Notes: generated by a model not told the origin, from the sequence alone. A stretch of 64,000 nucleotides of DNA from JAGFIY01 sp964499285 (GCA_964499285.1 CAZCLA010000003.1:62001-126000); one strand, 5' to 3'. Positions 9,152 to 18,487 are shown, numbered from the stretch's first letter. Made by a program: numbers and translations.

Positions 9152-9874
9152 TTATCCTTGTGCATAAACTTCTTTTCTTTTTAACTCGGCTTGATGTCTT
9201 TTTCGAAGCCGTTTTTTTGAATGAAGTTTTTTGAAAATTTTAATAACATCTGCAAAAGAGGAATATGGGAAGTATGAAATTCTATTCTTCTCGCAGTATT
9301 TTAGCAATGACTTTTTCGCAAAAATAAAATCACAAAATTGAGCCGGACATTTGTCTGAATATCCGTCACCAATGTAAACTGAATATTCGTCGTCACCACT
9401 GTTTTCAATTACATGATTTCTTTTACAATTAGCGCATTGGCTGCATTCTTCATCAGTGTGGGGAAAAAAAGGAATCATTTCCATATTTTCGCCGAACTGA
9501 ACCTTATTAGAGACAAAATTGAGATGAGCCAAATTTTCTCTAATCAAAATTCTTTCAATATAGTAATCCAAACCGTCGCTTAAGATCATCACTTCTATGT
9601 TATTAGATTCACAGAAGTCTAGAAACTTGAGGAAGTAATCATCAATTTCGATTTCGTCTATCATTTTGTTAAGATCGGCACGATTCAGATTTTTAACCGT
9701 CTCGCAGAGTCTTTCCCAAGTTTCTACAGATGTAATTTTATCTTCCATCCAAAGTGAAATTATTTCCTTTGCTCTCTTCGGGTCGCCGAACCTAAGAAAC
9801 AGTTCTTCTCCTACGTCTGTTTTTGTAACGGTTCCGTCAAAATCAATAAAAACTTTGAATATTCTTTCATCCAT
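9152..9874 (-). CDS. MtnX-like HAD phosphatase
   Basis: 240-residue haloacid dehalogenase phosphatase. DFDGT at 11-15 holds the nucleophile and acid aspartates (D11, D13), ILSDGLDYY is motif II, and YIGDGYSDKCPA is the motif III/IV region. It is closest in style to the MtnX / 2-hydroxy-3-keto-5-methylthiopentenyl-1-phosphate phosphatase branch, but no methionine-salvage genes are nearby, so the substrate is open. A CSQCANC cysteine cluster before the cap is unusual and might bind metal. The C-terminus is strongly basic (KKLHSKKRLRKRHQ). It lies 5 bases after smc. Confidence 0.75.
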   Translation of the reverse strand: MDERIFKVFIDFDGTVTKTDVGEELFLRFGDPKRAKEIISLWMEDKITSVETWERLCETVKNLNRADLNKMIDEIEIDDYFLKFLDFCESNNIEVMILSDGLDYYIERILIRENLAHLNFVSNKVQFGENMEMIPFFPHTDEECSQCANCKRNHVIENSGDDEYSVYIGDGYSDKCPAQFCDFIFAKKSLLKYCEKNRISYFPYSSFADVIKIFKKLHSKKRLRKRHQAELKRKEVYAQG

Positions 9875-9879
9875 AAAAT

Positions 9880-12800
9880 TTAATTAACCGGTAAATCTTC
9901 GTTGAACTGGACCGCAGCCAATTTTGAAACACCCTCTTCCTGCATAGTGACCCCATACATATTTTCCGCCGATTCCATTGTACGTTTGTTGTGGGTTACG
10001 ATAATGAACTGTGTTTTTAAACTAAATTCCTTTATCAACTTAGTGAACCTGTCTATATTTGCATCATCCAGAGGTGCATCTACCTCGTCAAGAATACAAA
10101 ATGGGGATGGTTTAACCAGATAAATTGCAAAAAGCAATGCAGTTGCAGTAAGTGTTTTTTCTCCTCCGGAAAGAAGTTCAATTGAAGTGGGGCGTTTACC
10201 TTTAGGTTTAGCAATAATTTCAATTTTTGCTTCAAGCGGATCTTCGTTTTCGTCAATTACCAAATCAGCTTCGTCACCCGGATCAAATAGTGTTCTAAAA
10301 ATTTTTACAAAGTTTGAACGAATATCTTCAAAAGTTTCTTTGAATTTTGATTGAGCTGTTTCATTTATGTCATGAATTGTTTTTATAAGGTCTTTTTCTG
10401 ATTCAGTTAAATCGTCCCGCTGCTTGTGCAGAAAATCCATTCTTTCTTTTTCCTCTTCATACTCCGAATAAGCAAGCAAATTTATTGGACCTAAATTTTT
10501 CAGCTGTGATTTTAAGTTTTCGATCTCTCGTTTAGTTTCTGAAAAATTATATTCATCGAGATCAGTAAATTCTTTTAGTTCTAGCTCCAGACTATATTCT
10601 TCCCTTATGTGATCTTTTAAGCCTTCGAGGCGGATACCGAGTTCGTTTAGTTTAATATCAATTTCGTGGATGGAATCCGAAAGTTCCTGTCTTTCGTTCC
10701 GCAGCACAGTAACAGCAGATTCATATTTAGAAGCTTCCTCCTTCAACGCTTTCAATTTTTCTTCTATCTCATTTTCTTGTTGGATCAATACATTTCTTCT
10801 TCCGTTAATCTCATCTAAATCGCGCTGCAATTCGGTAAGTGATGTCTTAATCACTTCAATTTCATTTTTTGTCGAATCTATTTGTGCAATTCTTTTATCG
10901 ATTGTTGCTGAAACATTCTCTCTCGTCTTTTCTGCACGTTCAATTGAGTTTTCCGAATTTTGTGTTTGACCGTTAACCCTTTCAAGTTCAAGGCGAAATT
11001 GATTTTGATTTTGAACGCTGTGGGAAAACTTTTCTTCACCGCTTCTCAAGTCTGTTTCAAGTTCACTATGCTTTTTATCAGCTGCAGTTTTTTCTTCTTC
11101 TACAATTGCTAATTCTGTAGTAAGGGTTTCAATTAAATTATTAAGTTTGTTAGATTCCCCGGCAAGTTCTTTTATCTGATCTTGTGTTTTGTCTATTTCC
11201 TCTGTCGATTTATTTTTCTCAAATTCGAATTGGTTCAACTGTTTCTCAATGTTGTTGATATCGTTTATCAACATTTTCCCTTCTTCGGAAATTACTTTCA
11301 AATCAATTGAAGAAATGATTCTTTCGGTCGATTCGCTTTCTGCTTGAATTTCTTTAAGTTTTTGGTCAAGAACAGGTATCTCATTTTTAAGATTTTCAAC
11401 GAGTTGTTTTCTTCCGAATAGTGTATCATCAAGCTTAGGTTCTGAACCGGCTTCGATGATTCCTCCTTTTTCAACTATGTCACCATTAAGTGTCGCATAA
11501 CTGAATTCCGGGAATTTTTTTGTTAGGAATAAAGCAGTTTTAAGATCGGAGACTACAGCTTTATCATAGAGTACTTTTTCGAAATAAGGTTTCCATTTCG
11601 CATCGGTTTCAACAAGATTTGAAGCCCAATTAATAAATGAAGTTTCCTTTTCAATTTTTTTTCTTTTTCTATTCGTGATGTAGTTAGTCAGTTTTGAAGA
11701 AATTGAATTTTTGTCCGGCTTATTATTCAGAAGATAAAATGAGGCTTTTCCCAAATCATTTCGGTTCAGATAATCGACTGCTTTGTTAAGATCATCAATA
11801 TTCTCGATAAGCAGATTGTTAAGCACATTTTTCAGAGATGCTTCTATCGCAAATCTGTACTTCTCCTGTGAAGAACCAACATCAGCAAAAATATTTTTGT
11901 CTTTATCTGTCCATCCATGGCTGTCCAAAAGAACTTTTGAACCTTTTGAAATCCCTTCGAGATTTGTAATGAGCGTTTGAAGAAAATCAATTTTGTTCTT
12001 TATGTTTCCAATAGCACTTTTCTGGTCAAGTTCATTTTCTTTTAACTTGCCGAGTTTTTTTTCGAGCGATTCTTTTTCCCTTTGTTTAATGACGAATCTT
12101 TCTTCTGATTCCGCCAAACTTTTTGTTAGGACTTCTTTTTCGTTTTCTAAGCTTTCAAGATAACCAACTGTCTTGGCAATATTGTTGGTGAGATTTTGAA
12201 TTTTCTTATTAAGCGAAGAAATTTGATCGTCGTTTTTCTGAAGGGATAGCTGTGCGTTAGTTAAACTATTCTTTTTGTTTTCTTCTTTTTTATAAATGTC
12301 AATTACTGCTTCGTTATAAGAGCGTAGATTTTTTTGTTTTTCCTCGACTTGTGACTTAAGTTGTGTTACAAGTGCTTCACTTTCGGCAAGGTTTTTTTCA
12401 ATCTCAACTTGGTTTTTATTTAGTGTTTCAATTTTTGATTTATTTTCTAGAATAGTTTCGTCAATTTCGTCATTTTGAATGCGAAGTTCTTCCAGCTCTT
12501 GTTTATATCTGTCAATATTAGATGTTAGCGATTTTAATCTTTCTTCACTTACCGAAAGATTTTGCTGCACACTGTGAAGCAAGTTTGTTTCGCTTGAGAT
12601 TTCCAATCGCTTGCTGCTAAGTTCTGAATCCACTTCTGAAATATTATTTCGAAACTCGATTAGGTCGGCCTCAGTTTTTCTAATCTCAGAATCAATGTTA
12701 TTCTTCTTTGTTTTGAATTCTTCGATCTGCGATGTATACTTTAGAATATTTGCATTGGATAATGCATATTCTCGCTCAGCCCAATCTAATTCTTTTTCCC

Positions 12801-13467
12801 TAAGGACTGATTGAATTTGGTTGTACTTATCAGCTTTTTTTGCCTGTCTTTCCAAAGATCGAACTTGTTTTTCAACCTCGGAGACGATATCGTTTACACG
12901 CGTTAAATCACTTTTGACTTCATCAAGTTTTTTGAGTGCTAGTCTTCGTCGCAGTTTATATTTATTAACGCCAGCCGCTTCCTCAAACATTCGTCGTCGT
13001 TCATCTGCTTTGCTGCTGAGAATTGTTTCGATCATTTTCAGCTCGATAACCGAGTACGCATTTGTACCCATTCCCGTGTCCATAAAAAGATTTGTTATAT
13101 CCTTCAATCTGCACAGGTTTTTGTTTAGCAGATATTCGCTTTCTCCGGATCTAAAAATTCTGCGTGTGATTGTGACTTCTGAATATTCGGTTGGAAGCAA
13201 TCCTTCATCATTTATTAAGGTAAGAGAAACTTCCGACATTCCCATGGATTTCTTCAATTTTGTTCCATTGAATATCACATTTTCCATCTTATCCGAACGG
13301 AGAGTGCTGCTTTTTTGTTCTCCTAAACACCATCTAATTGCATCAACGATGTTCGTTTTCCCGCACCCGTTAGGACCGACAATTCCCGTTATGCCTTTTG
13401 TGAAGTTTATCTGAGTTCTATTTGCAAAAGACTTAAAACCAAATATTTCCAGTTTTGATAAATACAA
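9880..13467 (-). CDS. smc: Chromosome partition protein SMC
   Basis: Condensin ATPase for chromosome organisation and segregation. The 1195-residue protein has the Walker A motif GPNGCGKTN at 31-39 followed by VDAIRWCLGEQ. Long coiled-coil arms follow, a globular hinge occupies roughly 510-690, and a second coiled coil leads to a C-terminal head with LLSGGEKTLTATALLFA (ABC signature) and FCILDEVDAPLDD (Walker B/D-loop). Length and architecture are those of bacterial SMC. Its partners scpA and scpB are not in this window. It starts 8 bases after the GH2-like gene and leads into the lipid A genes. Confidence 0.97.
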   Translation of the reverse strand: MYLSKLEIFGFKSFANRTQINFTKGITGIVGPNGCGKTNIVDAIRWCLGEQKSSTLRSDKMENVIFNGTKLKKSMGMSEVSLTLINDEGLLPTEYSEVTITRRIFRSGESEYLLNKNLCRLKDITNLFMDTGMGTNAYSVIELKMIETILSSKADERRRMFEEAAGVNKYKLRRRLALKKLDEVKSDLTRVNDIVSEVEKQVRSLERQAKKADKYNQIQSVLREKELDWAEREYALSNANILKYTSQIEEFKTKKNNIDSEIRKTEADLIEFRNNISEVDSELSSKRLEISSETNLLHSVQQNLSVSEERLKSLTSNIDRYKQELEELRIQNDEIDETILENKSKIETLNKNQVEIEKNLAESEALVTQLKSQVEEKQKNLRSYNEAVIDIYKKEENKKNSLTNAQLSLQKNDDQISSLNKKIQNLTNNIAKTVGYLESLENEKEVLTKSLAESEERFVIKQREKESLEKKLGKLKENELDQKSAIGNIKNKIDFLQTLITNLEGISKGSKVLLDSHGWTDKDKNIFADVGSSQEKYRFAIEASLKNVLNNLLIENIDDLNKAVDYLNRNDLGKASFYLLNNKPDKNSISSKLTNYITNRKRKKIEKETSFINWASNLVETDAKWKPYFEKVLYDKAVVSDLKTALFLTKKFPEFSYATLNGDIVEKGGIIEAGSEPKLDDTLFGRKQLVENLKNEIPVLDQKLKEIQAESESTERIISSIDLKVISEEGKMLINDINNIEKQLNQFEFEKNKSTEEIDKTQDQIKELAGESNKLNNLIETLTTELAIVEEEKTAADKKHSELETDLRSGEEKFSHSVQNQNQFRLELERVNGQTQNSENSIERAEKTRENVSATIDKRIAQIDSTKNEIEVIKTSLTELQRDLDEINGRRNVLIQQENEIEEKLKALKEEASKYESAVTVLRNERQELSDSIHEIDIKLNELGIRLEGLKDHIREEYSLELELKEFTDLDEYNFSETKREIENLKSQLKNLGPINLLAYSEYEEEKERMDFLHKQRDDLTESEKDLIKTIHDINETAQSKFKETFEDIRSNFVKIFRTLFDPGDEADLVIDENEDPLEAKIEIIAKPKGKRPTSIELLSGGEKTLTATALLFAIYLVKPSPFCILDEVDAPLDDANIDRFTKLIKEFSLKTQFIIVTHNKRTMESAENMYGVTMQEEGVSKLAAVQFNEDLPVN

Positions 13468-13475
13468 TTATTTCC

Positions 13476-16043
13476 CTACAAAACAGTATATTGTTTGATG
13501 GAATTAATTAAATAGTAAATGGTCGATTCGGAAAGTTGGAAGTAAAGCAGAAATCCTCCGAACACTACCAGAAACAGAATAAAACTATAAAAATAAACAG
13601 TCGCTGCTCTAACATCGAAAATCACATAAATCCCCTTCAACATTCTTTGGATCAACCAGAAAATGAAAAGCAGAATAAATCCATAAATGTAAAGATTCGC
13701 AATTTCTGCCGCTAAAATTCTGTGCAGGACAATCTCAAACGGAAGTAGTAAAGCTAAAGGTAAAAATGCCCAAACAACTGTGAAGAAAACACTAGTAAAC
13801 AAAATTTTTGTTTTAATGAAGAATGAGGCTGCTTTTATTACAAAGCTATGAATTAGGAAAAGCGAGACCGACAAAATAAAAAGATATAAGAGTGATTCTA
13901 CCGGATGCCACGCCAAATAACTTACTGTTTTGCTCAACCAAACCCAACCGAAAGAAAGCAAAATTTTATCGAGAAGGATATTTGATTGCAGATATGTTAG
14001 TATTGTCGTGAGCAGCAACGAGAAGGAACCCGATAAACAAAGCATTAAAATTGTTGAATGAATTCCGGAAAGAATCCTATGATCTCTAATGTCAGCAAAA
14101 AAATTATAAGGTCTTACTAAAGCCCTTGTTGCATCTTCTCTAAATTTCCGTTTAGAATTTATTAACAATGCTACAATGATAGAAAGAAAAACGCCGACCA
14201 AAATAAATAATATCGGAGAATCATCTTTCTTCGAGCCGATGGGAATTGTTGTTCTCTCGCCTTTGCTTAGATGGGATTTAATCACTTTATAGGCAAGTCT
14301 TCCGGGATTACCGCTGCTGTCCAAAATACCAATGTGGTAGATGTTGTTCTTTGAATATCCTGAGAAAAGCGAGGCAAAATCTCCGCCGAAATCAAAAAAT
14401 GAGTTTATAAAAAATCCACTGATGCCAGAATCCTCAGTATATTGAAAAATATCTTCAATAAATTTTGCTTGTCCCTCAAAAGAGAATTTATTCAAATATC
14501 CGTTTGTACTCTGTTTAAATGTAGGATATGTCGCTTCACTAATGAAGATTCTATTTTGAGCGTTGTAATTCAATCCGGATTCAATTTTGTTTTTGATTGC
14601 TTCTGTTTCATCAGCAAAAATTTCCAAGCCTATTAAATCGACATCAGGTAATTCCTGTTCCGGGAGATTTACGAAAGAAGCATATGTCATTAGGCTGCTT
14701 TTTTCTTTTGCTAATCTTCCGAGTTTGTTGATAAAATCCAACTGAGATTCCGATGTTGCGATATATGAACCTCCTAAACCGATTGCTGAGACGGCTTTGA
14801 AATCGGCAAAATAGTCAATCATATTTTTAAGGAATCCTTTTGCTCGAATCTCAAAACTCTCGTTTGAAGCAAATTCATCTGGAATTGAATTTATTGGTAA
14901 TTCTATAAATGCAAAGAAACCAAGTTTATCACATAATCTTAACGCGTAAGGATGGGGAACACCTTTTGCAAATCGAATGGAATTAAAACCTAGTTCTTTG
15001 ATTTTGATTAAATCATCCTCAATCTGCTTTAGAGTCAATAAGTTTCCGCTTTCCGGTTTATTGAAGTAGTAAGTGGTTCCTTCAAAACGAAAAACTTCAT
15101 CATTCAAACGGTAACCATTTTCATCCGGTAAAAATCTATAAATCGTGAAATCTCTTGCTAACTCATCGTATAAAACTCCGTTGCGGAAAAACCTTTGCAC
15201 AACTTTATAAATCGCAGGTGTTCTAGGTGACCACAGTAAAGGATTTTGGAGGACAAAACTTTTTTCGACACTTCCGGGTGATGCAATCTGATTTATCGAC
15301 GAGTCTATAACATTTCCGTTCGGCGCGAAGAGGTAGGTCCTCACAAAATATCGAGATCTATCGGATATGGATAGTGAATCATCAAAAAATGAAAAAGTAA
15401 CTTCGCTATTAATATTTATTGTGGCTCTATCGTTTTTCTCATTCAAGGAAACTGAATGAACAAAATTTCTAATTCCATTTTCTGGGATCAAGTTCAAATA
15501 AACCGGTCTGAAAATTCCGCCAAGATTTTGAGGAAATAAAAATCTTTGCTTGATAGGAATAGTTGACTCGGAATCAAGTTCGTGCCCAATTTTGACGACT
15601 AATTTATTTTTGCCGCCAAAAATCAGAAGATCTTTGTTTAATTCAATCTTGAATGGAATCGTACCACCAGGATGTTTGTAGATCACCACTTCGTTCAGAA
15701 GAATTTCTGTTGAGTAATTTATACCAAGAAAATTTAATTCAAGTTTGTTTTCAATGATCTCTCGATCACTTAATGAAAAAGTTTTCTCATAAACCATTTC
15801 AGAAGTTCCTCTAAAAACAGAAGGAACTACAACATTTACAGCTGATTCAAAACTTTCCGCTTCATAAGCTTTCCACTCAGTATTAAAAGGAATTAAAACC
15901 CGTTTTGAAGATTGATCAAAAAAAATGGAATCCATTAAAGAATAATTTTCTGGGGGTGCTTCAATTAATTTTACTTGAGCACATAAAAATGAAGCTGATA
16001 AAATGAAAAAAAGCGCGGCTAAAAGATTTTTGTAGTTTATCAT
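13476..16043 (-). CDS. GH2-like glycosidase domain fused to a multi-pass membrane domain, probably catalytically altered
   Basis: 855-residue protein. Residues 1-22 are a signal peptide ending in LCAQ. A sugar-binding jelly roll (about 50-185, ending GGIFRPVYL) and an immunoglobulin-like domain (about 190-310, with LLWSPRTPAIY) lead into a TIM barrel (about 315-600), all in the order of GH2 beta-galactosidase-type enzymes. The barrel has ELGFNSIRFAKGVPHP and CDKLGFFAFIELP. The usual acid/base motif GNE is replaced by GGS at 424-426, while an SE pair (502-503) remains at the expected nucleophile position. Residues from about 610 form five or six membrane helices. Substrate is unknown, and it may bind rather than cleave glycans at the envelope. 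It heads the long operon, after the tpiA terminator. Confidence 0.75.
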   Translation of the reverse strand: MINYKNLLAALFFILSASFLCAQVKLIEAPPENYSLMDSIFFDQSSKRVLIPFNTEWKAYEAESFESAVNVVVPSVFRGTSEMVYEKTFSLSDREIIENKLELNFLGINYSTEILLNEVVIYKHPGGTIPFKIELNKDLLIFGGKNKLVVKIGHELDSESTIPIKQRFLFPQNLGGIFRPVYLNLIPENGIRNFVHSVSLNEKNDRATININSEVTFSFFDDSLSISDRSRYFVRTYLFAPNGNVIDSSINQIASPGSVEKSFVLQNPLLWSPRTPAIYKVVQRFFRNGVLYDELARDFTIYRFLPDENGYRLNDEVFRFEGTTYYFNKPESGNLLTLKQIEDDLIKIKELGFNSIRFAKGVPHPYALRLCDKLGFFAFIELPINSIPDEFASNESFEIRAKGFLKNMIDYFADFKAVSAIGLGGSYIATSESQLDFINKLGRLAKEKSSLMTYASFVNLPEQELPDVDLIGLEIFADETEAIKNKIESGLNYNAQNRIFISEATYPTFKQSTNGYLNKFSFEGQAKFIEDIFQYTEDSGISGFFINSFFDFGGDFASLFSGYSKNNIYHIGILDSSGNPGRLAYKVIKSHLSKGERTTIPIGSKKDDSPILFILVGVFLSIIVALLINSKRKFREDATRALVRPYNFFADIRDHRILSGIHSTILMLCLSGSFSLLLTTILTYLQSNILLDKILLSFGWVWLSKTVSYLAWHPVESLLYLFILSVSLFLIHSFVIKAASFFIKTKILFTSVFFTVVWAFLPLALLLPFEIVLHRILAAEIANLYIYGFILLFIFWLIQRMLKGIYVIFDVRAATVYFYSFILFLVVFGGFLLYFQLSESTIYYLINSIKQYTVL

Positions 16044-16136
16044 TCTCTATGAAAGTAAAAAATAAAGACAATTAAGATAATAAAAAAAGGAGGGGAAATC
16101 AATTGAATTTTTGGGGCGAAATCTTGCTAACTTATT

Positions 16137-16176
16137 AAAAAACAAAAACTTAGGCGAACGTAAAACTGCGTCCGCC
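16137..16176 (-). terminator. Rho-independent terminator of the mrp-nfu-tpiA operon
   Basis: On the reverse strand, GGCGGACG (16169-16176) pairs with CGTTCGCC (16153-16160) with one mismatch around an 8-base loop. A T-rich stretch (16137-16149, reverse strand) follows directly. It lies just downstream of the tpiA stop and before the GH2-like gene. Confidence 0.8.
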
Positions 16177-16182
16177 CAAAAG

Positions 16183-16938
16183 TTAAACTGAGTAAATTAT
16201 ATTGAGAAAAGAATCAGTTTTTAAACATGCACCGCCAACTAAGGCACCATCAATATCATTTTGAGACAACAATTCGGCTGAATTATCCGGTTTTACGCTG
16301 CCACCGTATAAAATTGTGCATTTTTCCGCTGAATTTTCGGAATATATTTTTTCGATTAGATTCCTGATGAATTTATGGACTTCTTGTGCCTGATCCGGAG
16401 TTGCTGTTTTTCCAGTTCCAATAGCCCAAACAGGTTCGTACGCAATTATTATTTTACTAAAATCAGATTCGGAAATTCCTTCCAACCCTTTTTTGATTTG
16501 ATTTTCCACCACTGAGTTGGTTCTTCCGCTCTCCCTTTCTTCCAAAGTTTCACCGATGCAGAAAATTGGTAACAATCCCGATGAAATCGCTTTTAATAAT
16601 TTATTATTGATGATTTCATCTGTTTCGAAAAAAATAGTTCTTCTTTCAGAATGACCGAGAATCACGTATTCGCAACCAGCACTTTTCAGCATTTCTGCAG
16701 AAATTTCACCCGTAAAAGCTCCGTTATCTTCAAAATGCATATTTTGTGCAGACAGTTTTATATCAGTATCTTTTATCAATGCACTAACTGTTTCTAATGA
16801 AGTATATGGTGGAGCGATGATAACTAAATTATCCGTTCCTTTTTCCGATAAACCGTTTTTAATTCCGGAAATCAAAGATATCGAATCCGAAAGGTCATTA
16901 TTCATCTTCCAGTTACCTGCAATAACTTTTTTTCTCAT
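16183..16938 (-). CDS. tpiA: Triosephosphate isomerase
   Basis: Interconverts dihydroxyacetone phosphate and glyceraldehyde 3-phosphate. The 251-residue protein has GNWKMN with the substrate lysine K11, ILGHSERR with the electrophile H96, and IAYEPVWAIGTGK with the catalytic base E168. GGSVKPDN and GALVGGACL close the phosphate-binding end. An AGGATA site precedes the ATG. It is the last gene after mrp and nfu and is followed by a clear terminator. Confidence 0.98.
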   Translation of the reverse strand: MRKKVIAGNWKMNNDLSDSISLISGIKNGLSEKGTDNLVIIAPPYTSLETVSALIKDTDIKLSAQNMHFEDNGAFTGEISAEMLKSAGCEYVILGHSERRTIFFETDEIINNKLLKAISSGLLPIFCIGETLEERESGRTNSVVENQIKKGLEGISESDFSKIIIAYEPVWAIGTGKTATPDQAQEVHKFIRNLIEKIYSENSAEKCTILYGGSVKPDNSAELLSQNDIDGALVGGACLKTDSFLNIIYSV

Positions 16939-16957
16939 TTATATCCTATACGTTTAG

Positions 16958-17191
16958 TTAATTAACTGCTTCAACTCGTCTTATTCCGGGAACTTCACGA
17001 ATAACGGCTCGCTCTACCCCTGCTCTTAATGTCATCTGTGACATGGGGCAGCCAACACATGCTCCCGTCAATTTAACCTCAACAATACCGTCTTCGCTAA
17101 CATTGATCAGTTCAACATCCCCACCGTCCGCTTTAAGGTACGGTCGAATTGTTTCCAGAGCCGACTCAACTTTTTGTTTTATATCGTTCAT
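16958..17191 (-). CDS. NifU C-terminal-domain (Nfu-type) iron-sulfur scaffold
   Basis: 77-residue protein consisting only of the Nfu domain. It starts with a helix (VESALETIRPYLKADGGDVEL) and carries the cluster-binding CVGC motif (C45, C48) in TGACVGCPMS. Proteins of this kind carry 4Fe-4S clusters to target enzymes. It lies between mrp, another iron-sulfur carrier-type ATPase, and tpiA, with spacers of about 20 bases. Small stand-alone Nfu proteins of this length are common, so it is probably complete. Confidence 0.92.
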   Translation of the reverse strand: MNDIKQKVESALETIRPYLKADGGDVELINVSEDGIVEVKLTGACVGCPMSQMTLRAGVERAVIREVPGIRRVEAVN

Positions 17192-17208
17192 TATTGCTCC
17201 AAAAAAAA

Positions 17209-18300
17209 TTAAATCTCAATTTCTACATCCGAGGATGTACTTTCTTCGTTTACTATACTTATTTGAGAAGCAAGATTTCTTGCGATCTCGAAAATCTTTT
17301 GTGTATTTTCAGAGTCGGGCATAAGTTCAACAATCGGTTTACCGGTGTCTCCACCCTCTCTAATTCTTGGATCGATTGGTATTTCACCCAAGAATCGTGT
17401 GTTTAGTTCCGCAGCAAGTTTTTCGCCGCCGCCGGAACCAAAAATGTCATAGCGTTTCTGTGTGTCAGGAGCAATAAAATAGCTCATATTTTCAACAATT
17501 CCGAAAACCGGTACATTAACACGTTCAAACATTTTCAATCCTTTCCTTGCATCGACTAATGAAACATCCTGAGGAGTTGTTACAATTATAGCTCCGGTTA
17601 ACGGAATGGTTTGAACTAGCGTCAATTGTATATCACCCGTTCCTGGAGGAAGATCAAAAATTAAATAATCCAATTCACCCCAATTTACATCGCTCATAAA
17701 TTGTTTAATTGCGCCGCTTGCCATTGGTCCACGCCAAATTACCGGATTATCATCATCAATTAAAAATCCGATGGACATCAGTTTCAATCCGAAATTAGTG
17801 AGTGGTTCAATTTTATTTTCGTTTCCAATCTGAGACATTTTGGGTCTGCCGCTTACACCAAGCATCAAAGGAATACTTGGTCCGTAAATATCCGCATCGA
17901 TTAATCCAACTTTAGCTCCTTCTTTTGCTAATGCAACCGCTAAGTTTACTGCCACCGTACTTTTACCAACACCTCCTTTGCCCGAAGCTACTGCTATTGT
18001 GTTTTTTACCTCCGGTAATACAGCATTCTTCAAAGGATCGCGGCTGCTCGATACTTTCGCTGTCATATTAATGTTGACTTGGAAATCTTCACCAACTTTC
18101 GATTTTATTGCTGCAATACAATCATCCTTTATTTTACCCTTTAGGGGACAGGCTGGGGTTGTCAACTCGACTGTCACATCGATTTTCCCCCCGTCAATAT
18201 TAACTTCTTTCACCATATTTAATGTCACTAAATCCTTATTAAGATCAGGATCCATCACATTGCTTAAAGATTCTATAATAATATCTTTGCTTACACTCAT
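17209..18300 (-). CDS. Mrp/NBP35-family P-loop ATPase with N-terminal DUF59 domain
   Basis: Iron-sulfur cluster carrier-type ATPase (Mrp/ApbC). I place the start at the ATG at 18298-18300 because AAGGAAGGA lies 6-7 bases before it. An in-frame start 24 bases upstream has no such site. Of 363 residues, 1-90 form a MIP18/DUF59 domain with TPACPLKGKI, and the deviant Walker A GKGGVGKS sits at 107-114. DLPPGTGDIQ and TTPQDVSLVDARKG follow. The usual CxxC that bridges a cluster in ApbC is absent: the segment reads MSYFIAPDTQKRYDIFG (about 272-288). Paired with Nfu, it still suggests iron-sulfur work. Confidence 0.92.
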   Translation of the reverse strand: MSVSKDIIIESLSNVMDPDLNKDLVTLNMVKEVNIDGGKIDVTVELTTPACPLKGKIKDDCIAAIKSKVGEDFQVNINMTAKVSSSRDPLKNAVLPEVKNTIAVASGKGGVGKSTVAVNLAVALAKEGAKVGLIDADIYGPSIPLMLGVSGRPKMSQIGNENKIEPLTNFGLKLMSIGFLIDDDNPVIWRGPMASGAIKQFMSDVNWGELDYLIFDLPPGTGDIQLTLVQTIPLTGAIIVTTPQDVSLVDARKGLKMFERVNVPVFGIVENMSYFIAPDTQKRYDIFGSGGGEKLAAELNTRFLGEIPIDPRIREGGDTGKPIVELMPDSENTQKIFEIARNLASQISIVNEESTSSDVEIEI

Positions 18301-18346
18301 CTCTAGTCCTTCCTTTCGAAACAAAATTTTTGTGAACTGTTATAAA

Positions 18347-18354
18347 CAAACCTA
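18347..18354 (-). promoter_or_regulatory. Possible -7 promoter element for mrp
   Basis: The reverse strand reads TAGGTTTG, matching the Bacteroidota -7 consensus TAnnTTTG, about 46 bases before the chosen mrp start. No TTG is found at the expected -33 position, so this is only a candidate. Confidence 0.35.
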
Positions 18355-18432
18355 CAAAAAAATCTTTTGATTAACATCCTATAAACCTTACCCTAGACCA
18401 GATAGTGTGTTTAATAAAAATATATAAATATC

Positions 18433-18463
18433 TTGACAATATATTTAAGTATACTTAACTTTG
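18433..18463 (+). promoter_or_regulatory. Bacteroidota-type promoter of the iron-uptake operon
   Basis: TTGACA at 18433-18438 and TAACTTTG at 18456-18463 fit TTG-N20-TAnnTTTG. The start codon of the regulator is 25 bases further on, giving a short leader. A palindrome overlaps the spacer, so the promoter can be blocked by a bound repressor. Confidence 0.7.
18445..18458 (+). promoter_or_regulatory. Palindromic operator within the iron-operon promoter
   Basis: TTAAGTATACTTAA is a perfect 14-base palindrome covering the promoter spacer and the start of the -7 element. DtxR/MntR-family repressors bind palindromes of this general size and often repress their own operon. That this regulator binds here is an inference. 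Confidence 0.6.
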
Positions 18464-18487
18464 CTTTGTCAAAAAAAATGATTTGAA

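Noticed and set aside
12821..13414. 197-codon open frame on the plus strand opposite smc
   Set aside because: It lies entirely inside the conserved SMC head and arm coding sequence on the other strand, has no family resemblance and no ribosome-binding site. Antisense shadow.
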